Source: Acinetobacter piscicola
GTDB lineage: Bacteria > Pseudomonadota > Gammaproteobacteria > Pseudomonadales > Moraxellaceae
DNA: 64,000 nucleotides
NCBI RefSeq assembly: GCF_002233755.1
Contig: NZ_NIFO01000001.1
Location: 434,001-498,000 of the forward strand
Reading direction: 5' to 3'
Positions 34,283-43,418 of the stretch are shown here, one piece after another. The number at the start of each line of letters is the position of its first letter. Positions within the stretch are counted from its first letter, which is position 1. Below the pieces are notes generated by a model. The model ran no database searches. It saw only the letters and a list, made by a program, of their open reading frames with translations, and had not been told where the DNA came from. A program made the position numbers and the translations under genes.

Positions 34283-35815
34283 ATGCTTGATCAGGCGTCA
34301 ATTCAAAGATTAACCAGTATGTCTGTTGCGGCATTCGGCGCAGCGATTAGTAGTACCTTTCCTCTGTCTGTGATTTTTGCACAGCAAGACATCGCAGGCG
34401 CTTTTTCTGTGACCTCACAAGATGTTGGCTGGGTCGTGACGCTATACAATGTTGGGCAAATCCTAGGTTTACCAATTGCATTTCTATTTTCGGGTGTATT
34501 AGGACGTAGACGTGCAATGATGACTGCGGGAATTGGTTATGTCCTCAGTTCTTTACTTATCGTGATCATTAATAATTTTGCCACAATGATGATTCTCAGG
34601 ATTTTTCAAGGTGCTTTTGCGGGCATGTTGCCAATTCTGATGTTTATTATTCTTTTTTCTACGCATCCCGCAGGTATCATTCGGACACGCGGGTTGACCT
34701 ATTTTGCCACTGCAACAGCGATCGGCGTCGGAATTTCAGCTTGGTTTGGTAGTTTGTTTCTATATAACGAAAATTGGCGTTTGTTATTTATCGTTCCTGC
34801 ACTCGGCATTATTGTTTATGTGGTCATGGCACATTTTTTGTTTCGTGATGATCCGATTAAACCAGAAGTATTTAAACTATTTGATTGGTCAGGATACATC
34901 ATCATTTCAATGAGTTTGACCTGTTTGGTGATTTTCGTTTCTGAAGGTGAACGTCATTTTTGGTTTGAATCTTGGTGGATTACTGCTTGTTTGATTAATG
35001 CAATTTTGTTTTTTATCTTTGCTATATATCACTTTATTCAACATGACCAAGCTCTTTTAAAGAAATCTATATTTTATAAACCTTTTACGTATGGTCTTAT
35101 TTTTCAAATTATTTTTCGTTTTGGCTCACTCTTTATTATTTGGATTATTCCTCAATTTCTGATTCAACTTGCAGGTTTCAGAATCGAGCAAATTGCCGAA
35201 GTATTATGGCCGTTTACTGTAGGTACGCTGATTGGTTTAGCGGCGGCTTATATGTTAAGTCCTCGTGTGGATCAACGAATTGTCATGTCTATTGCATTGG
35301 CTATTTTGGCCTTTACGTCACTCTATTGTAGTTATGCAACGTCGAAGTGGGCTATTGATGACTTTTTACTGCCTATTTTTATTGCAGGGCTTGGGCAAGG
35401 GCTTTTTTCTTTAGCAACGTTGCATTTGGTTTTATATGACATTTTGCCTGTAGAAGGGCCTACATGTGGCATTGGTTTTAACTATGCACGGGTTTTAGGT
35501 CTGACTGGCGGAATTGGTGTTTTAAGTCATTTTATCAATGAACGGGAAAAGCTGCACTCAGCAATGCTTGGTGAAAATGTTCATTTACAGAGTGAAGAAA
35601 CGTTATCTACATTAAGTACGATACAAGGTTCGTTGAGTCGGTTTTTTTCTGATCAAGGCAGTCTCGATGCAGTGAGTTATGCTCAGTTGAGCCAGCATAT
35701 TAAAACTCAGGCTTTTGTATTGTCTTATAACGATGCTTTCTTATTGGTTTTTATCACTCTTTTTATCGCGTCAGCTTGTGTATGGATTTTTCCACACAGT
35801 AAGGCTATTCACTAG
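34283..35815 (+). CDS. DHA2-type MFS efflux transporter (EmrB-like)
   Basis: A 510-residue membrane protein with about 14 hydrophobic segments. The family motifs are W-V-V-T-L-Y-N-V-G-Q near the start, G-V-L-G-R-R-R-A-M in the first loop and R-I-F-Q-G-A-F-A-G in TM4. This is the DHA2/EmrB layout of proton-driven drug exporters that work with a periplasmic adaptor. The adaptor gene follows 53 bases downstream, the reverse of the emrA-emrB order. The frame opens at TTG 34262, but AAGAGA and position favour the ATG at 34283. The TolC-like outer-membrane partner is not encoded nearby. Substrates are unknown. Confidence 0.85.
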   Translation: MLDQASIQRLTSMSVAAFGAAISSTFPLSVIFAQQDIAGAFSVTSQDVGWVVTLYNVGQILGLPIAFLFSGVLGRRRAMMTAGIGYVLSSLLIVIINNFATMMILRIFQGAFAGMLPILMFIILFSTHPAGIIRTRGLTYFATATAIGVGISAWFGSLFLYNENWRLLFIVPALGIIVYVVMAHFLFRDDPIKPEVFKLFDWSGYIIISMSLTCLVIFVSEGERHFWFESWWITACLINAILFFIFAIYHFIQHDQALLKKSIFYKPFTYGLIFQIIFRFGSLFIIWIIPQFLIQLAGFRIEQIAEVLWPFTVGTLIGLAAAYMLSPRVDQRIVMSIALAILAFTSLYCSYATSKWAIDDFLLPIFIAGLGQGLFSLATLHLVLYDILPVEGPTCGIGFNYARVLGLTGGIGVLSHFINEREKLHSAMLGENVHLQSEETLSTLSTIQGSLSRFFSDQGSLDAVSYAQLSQHIKTQAFVLSYNDAFLLVFITLFIASACVWIFPHSKAIH

Positions 35816-35868
35816 GTATTTTCATACGTTGAATATTTCTTCATTATCACTGGAGTCGAGTTTAAACA

Positions 35869-36939
35869 ATGACTGAATCTAAAAAATTAGTTCGTCCTTG
35901 GATGCGAGTCATCATTGCCTTTGTTTTGATGATGGGCATTCTGAGCTTGGTGTTTTACATTTATAATTATTGGAGTGTGAATAGCCAAACGCAGACTTCA
36001 GATAATGCTTATGTTAAAGGTGATTTAAGTTACATTACCAGTAAAGTCAGTGGCTATGTTTTAAAAGTTAATGTGGTTGATAATCAAAAGGTTAAAGCAG
36101 GGCAGGTGCTGGCAGAAATTGATCAAACAGATTATTTGTCTGCTGTCGATCAGGCTAAAGCAAAGATTGCTGAAATTGAAGCTTCACAACACGAGCTTGA
36201 AGAAAAAATTAAATTAGCCAAAGAACAAATCAATATTAGTAAGGCTGAAATTGTCGCAGCAGAAGCAACGCAACGCCGTGCAAATAATTACTTAAAACGG
36301 ACTGAAGATCTGGTGGATATTGGTGGCATTAGTAAGAGTGAGTTTGACAAAGCGATAGAGGATCAAGCTGGCCAAACGGCCAATTTAAATGTTGCTAAAG
36401 TGAAAATTCGTGAGTCTGAACAAAGCATTCATGTGTTAGAAGCTCAACGTGCAACATTAAAAGCGGCATTATCTGCGGCTTATGCGAATTTAACGCAAAC
36501 GGAAAATAATCTGAAAGCAACTCAATTGCTTGCTCCACGTGATGGCACAATTGTCTCACGTAAAGTACGTGAGGGAGAATATATCACTGCGGCTAAAAGT
36601 TTGATGGTGGTTGCTCCATCTACGAATCTCTGGATTGAAGCGAATTTAAAAGAAACTCAACTCTCAAAACTTGCTCCAGGTGACAAGGTTTATTTCTCTG
36701 TAGATGCTATTCCAAGTAAAAAATTCTGTGGTACGTTGGAGAGTATTTCGAGAAGTAGTGGATCTGATTTAGCCTTACTCCCTGCAGATAATGCAACAGG
36801 TAACTTCACCAAAATCGTCCGTCGTTTTCCTGTGAAAATTATTTTTGATTCTCAACAAAAAGGGATAGAAAATTTGGCGATTGGTATGTCCGTTATTGTC
36901 GATTTAAAAGCCAATACACAAGCTAAAACATGCAAATAA
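35869..36939 (+). CDS. HlyD/EmrA-type membrane fusion protein
   Basis: A 356-residue periplasmic adaptor: one N-terminal membrane helix (about residues 13-32), a lipoyl/biotinyl-like half (D-N-A-Y-V-K-G-D, V-V-D-N-Q-K-V-K-A-G-Q-V-L-A-E-I-D), and a long coiled-coil hairpin (about 90-200) rich in Ala, Glu and Lys. The second lipoyl half contains A-P-R-D-G-T-I-V-S-R, and a beta-barrel follows. It bridges the upstream MFS pump to an outer-membrane channel, extruding substrates from the cell. It is co-transcribed with the pump. An 11-base hairpin without a T run lies downstream at 36988-37013. Confidence 0.92.
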   Translation: MTESKKLVRPWMRVIIAFVLMMGILSLVFYIYNYWSVNSQTQTSDNAYVKGDLSYITSKVSGYVLKVNVVDNQKVKAGQVLAEIDQTDYLSAVDQAKAKIAEIEASQHELEEKIKLAKEQINISKAEIVAAEATQRRANNYLKRTEDLVDIGGISKSEFDKAIEDQAGQTANLNVAKVKIRESEQSIHVLEAQRATLKAALSAAYANLTQTENNLKATQLLAPRDGTIVSRKVREGEYITAAKSLMVVAPSTNLWIEANLKETQLSKLAPGDKVYFSVDAIPSKKFCGTLESISRSSGSDLALLPADNATGNFTKIVRRFPVKIIFDSQQKGIENLAIGMSVIVDLKANTQAKTCK

Positions 36940-37219
36940 TCAAGTTTTTATATTTATATAGTTGATGTGTGAATCATTTTCAGTTGAACCATAATTATAG
37001 AAATAATTATGGTGTAAGAGTTTGATTATTCTTTTAAATTTTAGCTTTTAAGCCGTTAAGTTGACTATGTTTTTAAATGTGTATAAGGATTGTATTTGAG
37101 AAAACAAGTCAGGTATTGTTCTATGTATGGAAAGCTGTTTATCGTGTAGAGTATTTATTAACACAACTTAAAAAACTAAAATAAACCTATGTTAACTCCG
37201 ATCAAGGAGGAGGATTTAA

Positions 37220-38092
37220 ATGAAGAATATTGTAGGTGTATATCGTAACCCACATAGTCATTGGGTTGGTGATGGATTTCCAGTAAAAGGTTTATTTTCA
37301 TATGATCGGTTTGACCAAGCGACGAGTCCTTTTCTATTGCTTGATTATGCAGCACCGTATCATTTTGAACCGACAACAGCGCAATTAGGTGTAGGTTCTC
37401 ATCCGCATCGTGGTTTTGAAACCGTAACCATTGCCTATAAAGGCGAGGTAGAGCATAAAGATTCAAGTGGTGGTGGCGGTACGATTAAAACAGGTGATGT
37501 ACAGTGGATGACAGCTGGAGCTGGCTTGGTGCATGAAGAGTTTCATTCAAAAGAATTCGCCCAAACAGGTGGATTATTTGAAATGGTACAACTTTGGGTC
37601 AATTTACCTGCGAAGGATAAAATGACACCACCTAAATACCAAGCTATCGAAGCTAAAGATATCCCTATGCTTGAATTAGAAGATGGCGCTGGTCATATTC
37701 GTGTGATTGCAGGTCAATATCTTGATCTTACTGGCCCAGCATTTACATTTAGTCCTGTGAATGTTTGGGATGGCGAACTCAAAGCAACCCATAAAAAAGT
37801 GTTCAGTGTTCCTGCTGATCACAATTCAATGATCATTATGCTTTCGGGTAAAGCCATGTTGAATGGTACAAAAGAGATTACTGATAATTCGATGATTTTG
37901 TTAGAACGAGATGGTCAGACTGATTTTGAATTCGAAGCATTAGAAGATGCACGTTTTCTTATTCTTTCAGGGCAACCATTGAATGAAACAATCGAAGGCT
38001 ATGGTCCTTTTGTGATGAACAAACGTGAAGAAATTGAACAAGCAATTGATGATTTCAATAGTGGAAAATTCGGTAAGATCCCTGTGTCATAA
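37220..38092 (+). CDS. Pirin-family cupin protein
   Basis: A 290-residue bicupin. The pirin metal ligands are H61, H63 (in S-H-P-H-R-G-F-E-T-V-T), H105 and E107 (in G-L-V-H-E-E-F-H). The C-terminal cupin ends with the usual G-P-F-V-M-N-K-R-E-E-I block. Bacterial pirins bind iron; some have quercetin-dioxygenase activity and others modulate metabolic enzymes. A strong AGGAGGAGG sequence precedes the ATG. It lies alone before a good terminator and next to the aromatic catabolic island. A link to that pathway is possible but not indicated by co-transcription. Confidence 0.92.
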   Translation: MKNIVGVYRNPHSHWVGDGFPVKGLFSYDRFDQATSPFLLLDYAAPYHFEPTTAQLGVGSHPHRGFETVTIAYKGEVEHKDSSGGGGTIKTGDVQWMTAGAGLVHEEFHSKEFAQTGGLFEMVQLWVNLPAKDKMTPPKYQAIEAKDIPMLELEDGAGHIRVIAGQYLDLTGPAFTFSPVNVWDGELKATHKKVFSVPADHNSMIIMLSGKAMLNGTKEITDNSMILLERDGQTDFEFEALEDARFLILSGQPLNETIEGYGPFVMNKREEIEQAIDDFNSGKFGKIPVS

Positions 38093-38126
38093 GCGTATTT
38101 ATGCTAAATAGTGATTTATGAATATA

Positions 38127-38156
38127 AATAACCCCGCCAAATTTGGTGGGGTTATT
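38127..38156. terminator. Bidirectional terminator pirin/catD
   Basis: A 15-base stem (38127-38141 with 38142-38156, one G-U pair) with almost no loop, so the innermost pairs must open. It lies between the convergent pirin and catD genes, with AT ends on both sides. Confidence 0.8.
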
Positions 38157-38255
38157 TGTTTAAACAATAAGTATTCGCGCAATAAATAAGACCTCAGTGC
38201 TATCAAATTTTATTCAGCTCTTTGTAGCGATTTATCGTGAGTATATTTCTAAAGA

Positions 38256-39035
38256 TTACTGAGCTAAAAAGTGTACTAAAGCTTGATTAAATTCTTCAGG
38301 CTTTTCTACATTGGAAATATGCGAAGCATCTATTTCCACAAGTTGAGCATTTGCAATTCGATCAAGCATATATTGACCATCAATTACAGTCGTTACAGGA
38401 TCTTTTTGTCCTGCAATGATCAATACAGGCACAGTAATTTGACTGAGTTGATCTCGTAAGTCCGCTTTAGCCAAAGCCTCACAACAACTTGCATAACCCT
38501 CTGCGCTGCTAGCTGCTAAGTCGTTACTTAAGGACGCTACAATTGTTGCTTGGCTTTGGATAAAGGGTTCGGTAAACCAGCGTAGTGCTGCTGTTTCTGC
38601 GATAGGTTTTAAGCCTTGCTCTCGGACTAATTGAGCACGATCAAGCCAAGCCTGTTCTTGACCAATTTTTGCCGCAGTGTTGCAGACTACAACATGATGA
38701 AAACGCTCAGGTCTATAAATCGCTAACCATTGTCCAGTGAGACCACCCATAGAAATTCCGCAGAAATCTGCCTTTTGAATCTTCAAATGATCCAATAAAT
38801 TCACGACATCTTGACCCAACTGGTCAATGCTATATGGCCCTTGTGGTGTAGAAGATTGTCCATGACCACGAGTGTCATAACAAATCACAAAATGATCTTT
38901 TTGAAAATGATCAATCTGCGCTTGCCACATATTCAACTTTGTACCTAATGAATTTGAAAAAATAAGAGCAGGTTTTGAACTGTCACCAAAAGTTTGATAA
39001 TTGATGATGGCATCGTTAGAAGTAAATGTTGGCAT
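38256..39035 (-). CDS. catD: 3-oxoadipate enol-lactonase
   Basis: A 259-residue alpha/beta hydrolase. It hydrolyses 3-oxoadipate enol-lactone to 3-oxoadipate, the step after CatC. Seen: S-N-S-L-G-T (oxyanion region), the nucleophile elbow G-I-S-M-G-G, the acid in G-Q-K-D-P-V-T and the base in D-A-S-H-I-S-N-V-E. This is the PcaD/CatD type. AAGGA upstream favours the ATG at 39035 over the open frame back to 39062. It is the last gene of the cat operon, 163 bases after catF. A hairpin lies in that gap, so its expression may be lower or separately controlled. Position, not sequence alone, makes it catD and not pcaD. Confidence 0.9.
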   Translation of the reverse strand: MPTFTSNDAIINYQTFGDSSKPALIFSNSLGTKLNMWQAQIDHFQKDHFVICYDTRGHGQSSTPQGPYSIDQLGQDVVNLLDHLKIQKADFCGISMGGLTGQWLAIYRPERFHHVVVCNTAAKIGQEQAWLDRAQLVREQGLKPIAETAALRWFTEPFIQSQATIVASLSNDLAASSAEGYASCCEALAKADLRDQLSQITVPVLIIAGQKDPVTTVIDGQYMLDRIANAQLVEIDASHISNVEKPEEFNQALVHFLAQ

Positions 39036-39141
39036 TCTATTTTCCTTACAATTTTTCTTCACAAATTAAGGCAGGTTGATCATGAATTTCCTCTTATAAC
39101 AAAGAGGAAATCATTCATCGTTTAATAAAGTTAATCGTTAA

Positions 39142-39173
39142 AGCTATTTTCTACGTCTATAAAGAAAATAGCT
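39142..39173. repeat. catF-catD intercistronic hairpin
   Basis: An 11-base perfect stem (39142-39152 with 39163-39173) with a 10-base loop lies just after the catF stop on the minus strand. There is no strong T run; it may act as a partial terminator or an mRNA stabiliser. Confidence 0.5.
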
Positions 39174-39197
39174 AAATAGCCTAAGCAATATGAAAAT

Positions 39198-40418
39198 TTA
39201 AACCCGTTGAATAATCAGCGCAATCCCTTGTCCGACGCCAATACACATTGAGCATAGGGCATAAGTGCCGCCTGTTTGTTCCAATTGGTTTAAAGCTGTT
39301 GTGACTAAACGTGCGCCTGATGCGCCAAGAGGATGACCAATCGCAATTGCTCCACCATTTGGATTCACTTGAGTCGTATCATCCGCTAGACCTAAGTCAC
39401 GCGTCACAGCTAAAGCCTGTGCTGCAAAAGCTTCATTTAGCTCAATTACATCCATTTGTTCTAAAGTGAGATTGGCTTGTTTCAATAGTTTTTTAATCGC
39501 AGGTGCAGGAGCGAAACCCATGATACGTGGTTCAACACCGACCGCTGTTGAGGCGATGATTTTGGCACGTGGTTTTAACTGGTATTGCTTAACTGCTTGC
39601 TCTGATGCAATCAACACAGCAGCTGCACCGTCATTGATCCCTGAAGCATTGCCCGCAGTTACAGTTCCATCTGCTTTAACTACACCTTTGAGTTTATTTA
39701 ACTCCTCTAAAGTGGTCGAAGCGCGTGGATGTTCATCGGTATCGACCACAACAGGATCACCTTTACGTTGTGGAATTGAAACAGGAGTGATCTCATGTTT
39801 AAAAAAGCCCTGAACTTGTGCAGTAGCCGTACGCTGTTGGCTACTCAGGGCAAACTTATCCTGATCTTCACGGTTAATATTAAATTGCTCAGCTACATTT
39901 TCAGCCGTCTGAGGCATGGTATCCACACCGTACATCGCTTTCAGGGTTGGATTGATGAAACGCCAGCCCATGGTGGTGTCTTCAATCTTTTGACTACGAC
40001 TAAAAGCAGTGTCAGCTTTACCCATTACAAATGGAGCACGTGACATGCTTTCCACACCACCTGCAATAATCAGATCCGCTTCACCTGCTTTAATTGCACG
40101 TGCTGCCATGGCAATAGCATCTAATGATGAACCACATAGGCGATTGACTGTAGTGGCAGGGACTTCGACAGGCAGGCCAGCAAGTAGTGCTGACATACGC
40201 CCTACATTACGGTTATCTTCACCCGCTTGGTTGGCACAGCCGTAGATCACATCATCGATTTGTTTCCAATCAATTGTTGGATTACGTTCAATTAAGGCTT
40301 TGATTGGCAATGCACCCAAGTCATCTGCACGAACTGAGGCGAGTCCTCCTGCATAGCGTCCGAAAGGGGTACGAATGGCATCGATAATATAAGCGGTTTT
40401 CATTTTTAAATTTTCCAT
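39198..40418 (-). CDS. catF: 3-oxoadipyl-CoA thiolase
   Basis: A thiolase of 406 residues that cleaves 3-oxoadipyl-CoA to succinyl-CoA and acetyl-CoA, the last step of the pathway. The acyl-accepting cysteine is C95 (N-R-L-C-G-S-S-L-D). The late motifs N-E-A-F-A, G-G-A-I-A-I-G-H-P-L-G-A-S-G and C-S-M-C-I-G-V-G-Q-G are present. Two starts compete. The ATG at 40418 has a very strong AGGGAGGT six bases upstream, supplied by the end of a repeat element. The ATG at 40403 (401 residues) begins with the usual M-K-T-A-Y-I-I-D-A. The operon order is catJ - element - catF - catD. Confidence 0.93.
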   Translation of the reverse strand: MENLKMKTAYIIDAIRTPFGRYAGGLASVRADDLGALPIKALIERNPTIDWKQIDDVIYGCANQAGEDNRNVGRMSALLAGLPVEVPATTVNRLCGSSLDAIAMAARAIKAGEADLIIAGGVESMSRAPFVMGKADTAFSRSQKIEDTTMGWRFINPTLKAMYGVDTMPQTAENVAEQFNINREDQDKFALSSQQRTATAQVQGFFKHEITPVSIPQRKGDPVVVDTDEHPRASTTLEELNKLKGVVKADGTVTAGNASGINDGAAAVLIASEQAVKQYQLKPRAKIIASTAVGVEPRIMGFAPAPAIKKLLKQANLTLEQMDVIELNEAFAAQALAVTRDLGLADDTTQVNPNGGAIAIGHPLGASGARLVTTALNQLEQTGGTYALCSMCIGVGQGIALIIQRV

Positions 40419-40423
40419 TTTCT

Positions 40424-40573
40424 ACCTCCCTATATCCCTCCTGAAAGGAGGGACTCGCGTGAAATAGTTTTGGGTTAAAGCCATGATTTACTTTGATCGA
40501 CTCTTACTTAAACATTCATCAAAATTAATAAGTAATGAAAGTTTCCCTCCTCTTAGGAGGGATGAAGGGAGGT
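40424..40573. repeat. 150-bp palindromic repeat element between catJ and catF
   Basis: The ends are 19-base inverted repeats, ACCTCCCTATATCCCTCCT (40424-40442) and the complement of 40555-40573, matching at 17 of 19 positions. Each end also forms its own hairpin with an identical 8-base stem TCCCTCCT/AGGAGGGA and a 3-base loop (40435-40453 and 40544-40562). No coding capacity is seen, and no clear target duplication. It resembles a REP-pair or MITE-like element. It fills nearly the whole catJ-catF gap: the right end is 5 bases from the catJ stop codon and the left end 5 bases from the catF start. Confidence 0.8.
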
Positions 40574-40578
40574 CATAT

Positions 40579-41241
40579 TTATTCAAAAAAAGTTTGCGTC
40601 GCATCAATCAAGGTTGCACCCGTCATCGACTGCAATTCTGCGAAGCTCAAGCCATCAACTTTTTCAATCACTTTTAATCCATCCGCAGTGACATCAATCA
40701 CGCACAGATCCGTATAGATACGATCTACACATTTTTTACCTGTAACTGGATAGGTCAGTTCAGCCACAATTTTTGGCTCACCTTGTTTAGTGACATGATC
40801 GGTGGTGATGAAGACTTTTTTTGCACCGACTGCCAAATCCATCGCCCCACCAACCGCAGGAATAGCATCTGGAGCACCCGTATGCCAATTGGCCAAATCA
40901 CCATTTTCTGCAACTTGAAATGCACCAAGCACAGCAATATCTAGATGACCACCACGCATCATGGCGAAAGAATCACCATGATGGAAAAATGAGCCACCTG
41001 TAAGCATTGTGACAAACTCTTTGCCTGCATTGATCAGTTCAGGATCTTCTTCACCTTTAGCAGGTGGTGGGCCAAATGCGAGTAAACCATTTTCAGAATG
41101 TAAAAAAACATCTTTGTCTGATGGTAAATAATTCGAAATTTTAGTCGGGAGACCAATACCTAAATTGACATAAGCACCGTCTGGAATATCTTGTGCAACA
41201 CGTTCTGCAATTTGGTCTCGAGTTAGTTTTGTATAGCTCAT
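40579..41241 (-). CDS. catJ: 3-oxoadipate CoA-transferase subunit B
   Basis: A 220-residue beta subunit of the CoA-transferase that moves CoA from succinyl-CoA to 3-oxoadipate. The signature N-L-G-I-G-L-P-T is followed by the active-site glutamate in H-S-E-N-G-L-L-A-F-G-P, both typical of family I CoA-transferase B subunits. GGAG six bases upstream selects the ATG at 41241; the open frame reaches 41259, one base from catI. It pairs with CatI. A palindromic repeat element starts 5 bases after its stop, so the catJ 3' end is embedded in strong secondary structure. Confidence 0.93.
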   Translation of the reverse strand: MSYTKLTRDQIAERVAQDIPDGAYVNLGIGLPTKISNYLPSDKDVFLHSENGLLAFGPPPAKGEEDPELINAGKEFVTMLTGGSFFHHGDSFAMMRGGHLDIAVLGAFQVAENGDLANWHTGAPDAIPAVGGAMDLAVGAKKVFITTDHVTKQGEPKIVAELTYPVTGKKCVDRIYTDLCVIDVTADGLKVIEKVDGLSFAELQSMTGATLIDATQTFFE

Positions 41242-41259
41242 CTTATTCTCCGACTTCAA

Positions 41260-41931
41260 TTACTGTGCAGGTTTTGCAGCAACAACATGCTGTATAAAGA
41301 TGCCCGGCGTGATGATGTGTTCAGGATCAAGCGCCCCAAGTTCAACAACCTCAGTGACTTGAGCAATGGTGATATCCGCTGCCATTGCCATGATTGGGCC
41401 AAAGTTGCGCGCTGATTTGTTATAAACCAAGTTGCCCCAACGATCGCCTTGATGTGCCTTAATTAATGCAAAATCAGCTTTGATTGGATTCTCCAAAACG
41501 AAATCTTTCCCTTCATAATGGAGAGTAGGCTTAGCTTCTGCCAGTAATGTACCAAAACCTGTTGGTGTATAAATCGGCCCTAATCCCATACCTGCTGCTT
41601 GGATTCGACAAGCTAAGTTGCCTTGTGGTACCAGTTCGAGTTCGATTTTACCTTCACGATAAAGGTCATCGAATACCCAAGAGTCTGACTGACGTGGGAA
41701 TGAACAAATGATTTTACGGACAGCACCTGTTTTTAATAGTTTTGCTAAACCATAATCGCCATTGCCTGCATTATTATTGATAATAACGAGGTCTTTGACG
41801 CCAAGTTCAATCAAACCATCAATGAGTTCTGCCGGTTGTCCTGCCGTACCAAAACCACCAATCATGATGGTTGAGCCATCTGTAATTTGGGAAAGTACTT
41901 CTTTCATGGATAAAGAGCTTTTATCGATCAT
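41260..41931 (-). CDS. catI: 3-oxoadipate CoA-transferase subunit A
   Basis: A 223-residue alpha subunit. The CoA-transferase A signature G-S-T-I-M-I-G-G-F-G-T-A-G-Q-P lies at residues 19-33, with a V-I-N-N-N-A-G-N-G-D-Y-G-L block following. The protein begins M-I-D-K-S-S-L-S. It is 129 bases downstream of catA and nearly abuts catJ. Because catA intervenes between catC and catI here, the order is catBCAIJFD. The gap between catA and catI holds no obvious terminator, so the genes probably form one transcript from the catB promoter. Confidence 0.93.
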   Translation of the reverse strand: MIDKSSLSMKEVLSQITDGSTIMIGGFGTAGQPAELIDGLIELGVKDLVIINNNAGNGDYGLAKLLKTGAVRKIICSFPRQSDSWVFDDLYREGKIELELVPQGNLACRIQAAGMGLGPIYTPTGFGTLLAEAKPTLHYEGKDFVLENPIKADFALIKAHQGDRWGNLVYNKSARNFGPIMAMAADITIAQVTEVVELGALDPEHIITPGIFIQHVVAAKPAQ

Positions 41932-42060
41932 AAGACTGAACCTTTGTCTATGTTTCTAAATTTCTATGCATAGATGAGTCAATGCATATCTATGCGCAGA
42001 TATCTAACAAATTGAATAAACTGTGAGATAAGAGGGAATATCTCACAGTCCTCATGTTAA

Positions 42061-42981
42061 TTAAGCACTTACACGGCGACGATCAACTTCAGTAGTTGGT
42101 GCATTGTCTTGTTCTTTGACCAATTCAACATTGAACGTAATGTGTTTGAATGGTTTGTTTACACCGCGACGAGCAATTTCCGCTTCATCTGTTACGTCTA
42201 CAGCAGTTGCAACGAGACCATCACGGGTTGCAAAGGCAAAGTCATCCCAAAGATATTTGTCACCTTCAATATTAAATTGAGTCGTGAGTTTGCGATAACC
42301 GGGTGCAGAGACGAAATAATGAACGTGAGAAGGGCGATTACCATGACGACCTAGCAAATTTAAAACAGCTTGCGTTGTACCTTCAGGTGGGCAACCATAA
42401 CCCACAGGCATGGTGGTTTGTGCAATGTATTGACCATTTGCATCAGAAAGAATTGTACGACGTAAATTGAAGTCAGATTGTGACTTATCAAAGAAAGAAT
42501 AGTTACCTAAACTGTTGGCATGCCAAACTTCAACTTTAGCGCCTTCAATGATATTACCGTCTGTATCTGTTACAGAACCTTCAATGAATAAAGTATCGAT
42601 TTTATCGCTTTCAGAGCCATCATCCATACGAGCGAAGCCTACAGATTCTGGCGCGCCAGCAACGTATAGTGGACCTTCGATTGTACGTGGTGTACCGCCC
42701 GTAATACCTGCTTTAGCATCAGCTTCATCAGCACGTAAATCTAAATAATGTTCAAGACCTAAGCCAGCAGCTAAAAGACCAAGTTCGTTGGCTTGTCCTG
42801 CATCGGTAAAATATTCTAAACCTTTCCAGAGCTCGGACTGAGAAATATCCAAATCCTCAATCGCTTGAAATAAATCGCCAAGTAAGCGTACAACAATTTT
42901 TTGAATACGTGGATTCACTTCGCCTGTTGCAGTGTCTACGTTCATTTCCTTGACTAATTTATCTATTTCTTGACGGTTCAT
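42061..42981 (-). CDS. catA: Catechol 1,2-dioxygenase (copy 1, cat operon)
   Basis: A 306-residue intradiol dioxygenase that converts catechol to cis,cis-muconate. The Fe(III) ligands are visible as Y161, Y195, H219 and H221 (S-H-V-H-Y). The N-terminal helical linker that makes the dimer and lipid tunnel is intact. AGGAG lies 8 bases before the ATG. It sits between catC and catI. A second copy, 89% identical by my count (33 differences over 306 residues), heads the ben operon at 50909-51829. Residues about 41-124 are identical in both except the last few positions. Both copies look complete and functional. Confidence 0.96.
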   Translation of the reverse strand: MNRQEIDKLVKEMNVDTATGEVNPRIQKIVVRLLGDLFQAIEDLDISQSELWKGLEYFTDAGQANELGLLAAGLGLEHYLDLRADEADAKAGITGGTPRTIEGPLYVAGAPESVGFARMDDGSESDKIDTLFIEGSVTDTDGNIIEGAKVEVWHANSLGNYSFFDKSQSDFNLRRTILSDANGQYIAQTTMPVGYGCPPEGTTQAVLNLLGRHGNRPSHVHYFVSAPGYRKLTTQFNIEGDKYLWDDFAFATRDGLVATAVDVTDEAEIARRGVNKPFKHITFNVELVKEQDNAPTTEVDRRRVSA

Positions 42982-43113
42982 ACAGATTCTCCTGAAGTAT
43001 GAAAATATTTACGTGGTTGGCTTTGCTTGCATTAATTTGCTTGCTCTTTTGCTCGCCACATTCCTTGTTATTGCTGTAATTTAAAAAATTAAGTTGGGTG
43101 TGATGCGAAAGGC

Positions 43114-43404
43114 TTAGCTGTCATCATCACGAATTGAAGAAGGGTGACGATTAAGCGCCATCACTTCAATATTCATATAAGGGTATAATGGTAAGCCTTG
43201 TAAAATATTGTGAAGTTCTTCATTGCTCTCCACATCAAAAATACTGATGTTTGAATATTGCCCAGTCACACGCCAAATATGACGCCATTTGCCTTGACGC
43301 TGTAAATCTTGTGAATAAGCCTTTTCAATCATTTTAATTTCATTGGCTTTTTCTACTGGCATATCGAGTGGGATATGTACATCCATTCGTACTTGGAAAA
43401 GCAT
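43114..43404 (-). CDS. catC: Muconolactone delta-isomerase
   Basis: A 96-residue ferredoxin-like-fold enzyme that forms decamers in characterised relatives. It moves the double bond of muconolactone to give 3-oxoadipate enol-lactone. Seen: M-L-F-Q-V-R-M-D-V-H-I-P-L-D, the K/R-rich middle with W-R-H-I-W-R-V-T-G-Q-Y-S-N, and L-P-L-Y-P-Y-M at the end. The frame is open back to 43419, where it overlaps the catB stop (TAATG). AAGGA precedes the ATG at 43404, which gives the family's usual length. It follows catB directly and lies 133 bases before catA. Confidence 0.94.
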   Translation of the reverse strand: MLFQVRMDVHIPLDMPVEKANEIKMIEKAYSQDLQRQGKWRHIWRVTGQYSNISIFDVESNEELHNILQGLPLYPYMNIEVMALNRHPSSIRDDDS

Positions 43405-43418
43405 ATTCATTCCTTTCA

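Noticed and set aside
39466..39813. 115-residue plus-strand frame
   Set aside because: Shadow of catF with unlikely composition.
40414..40583. Target-site duplication flanking the repeat element
   Set aside because: The bases on each side (TTTCT and CATAT) do not match, so transposition cannot be claimed from this sequence alone.
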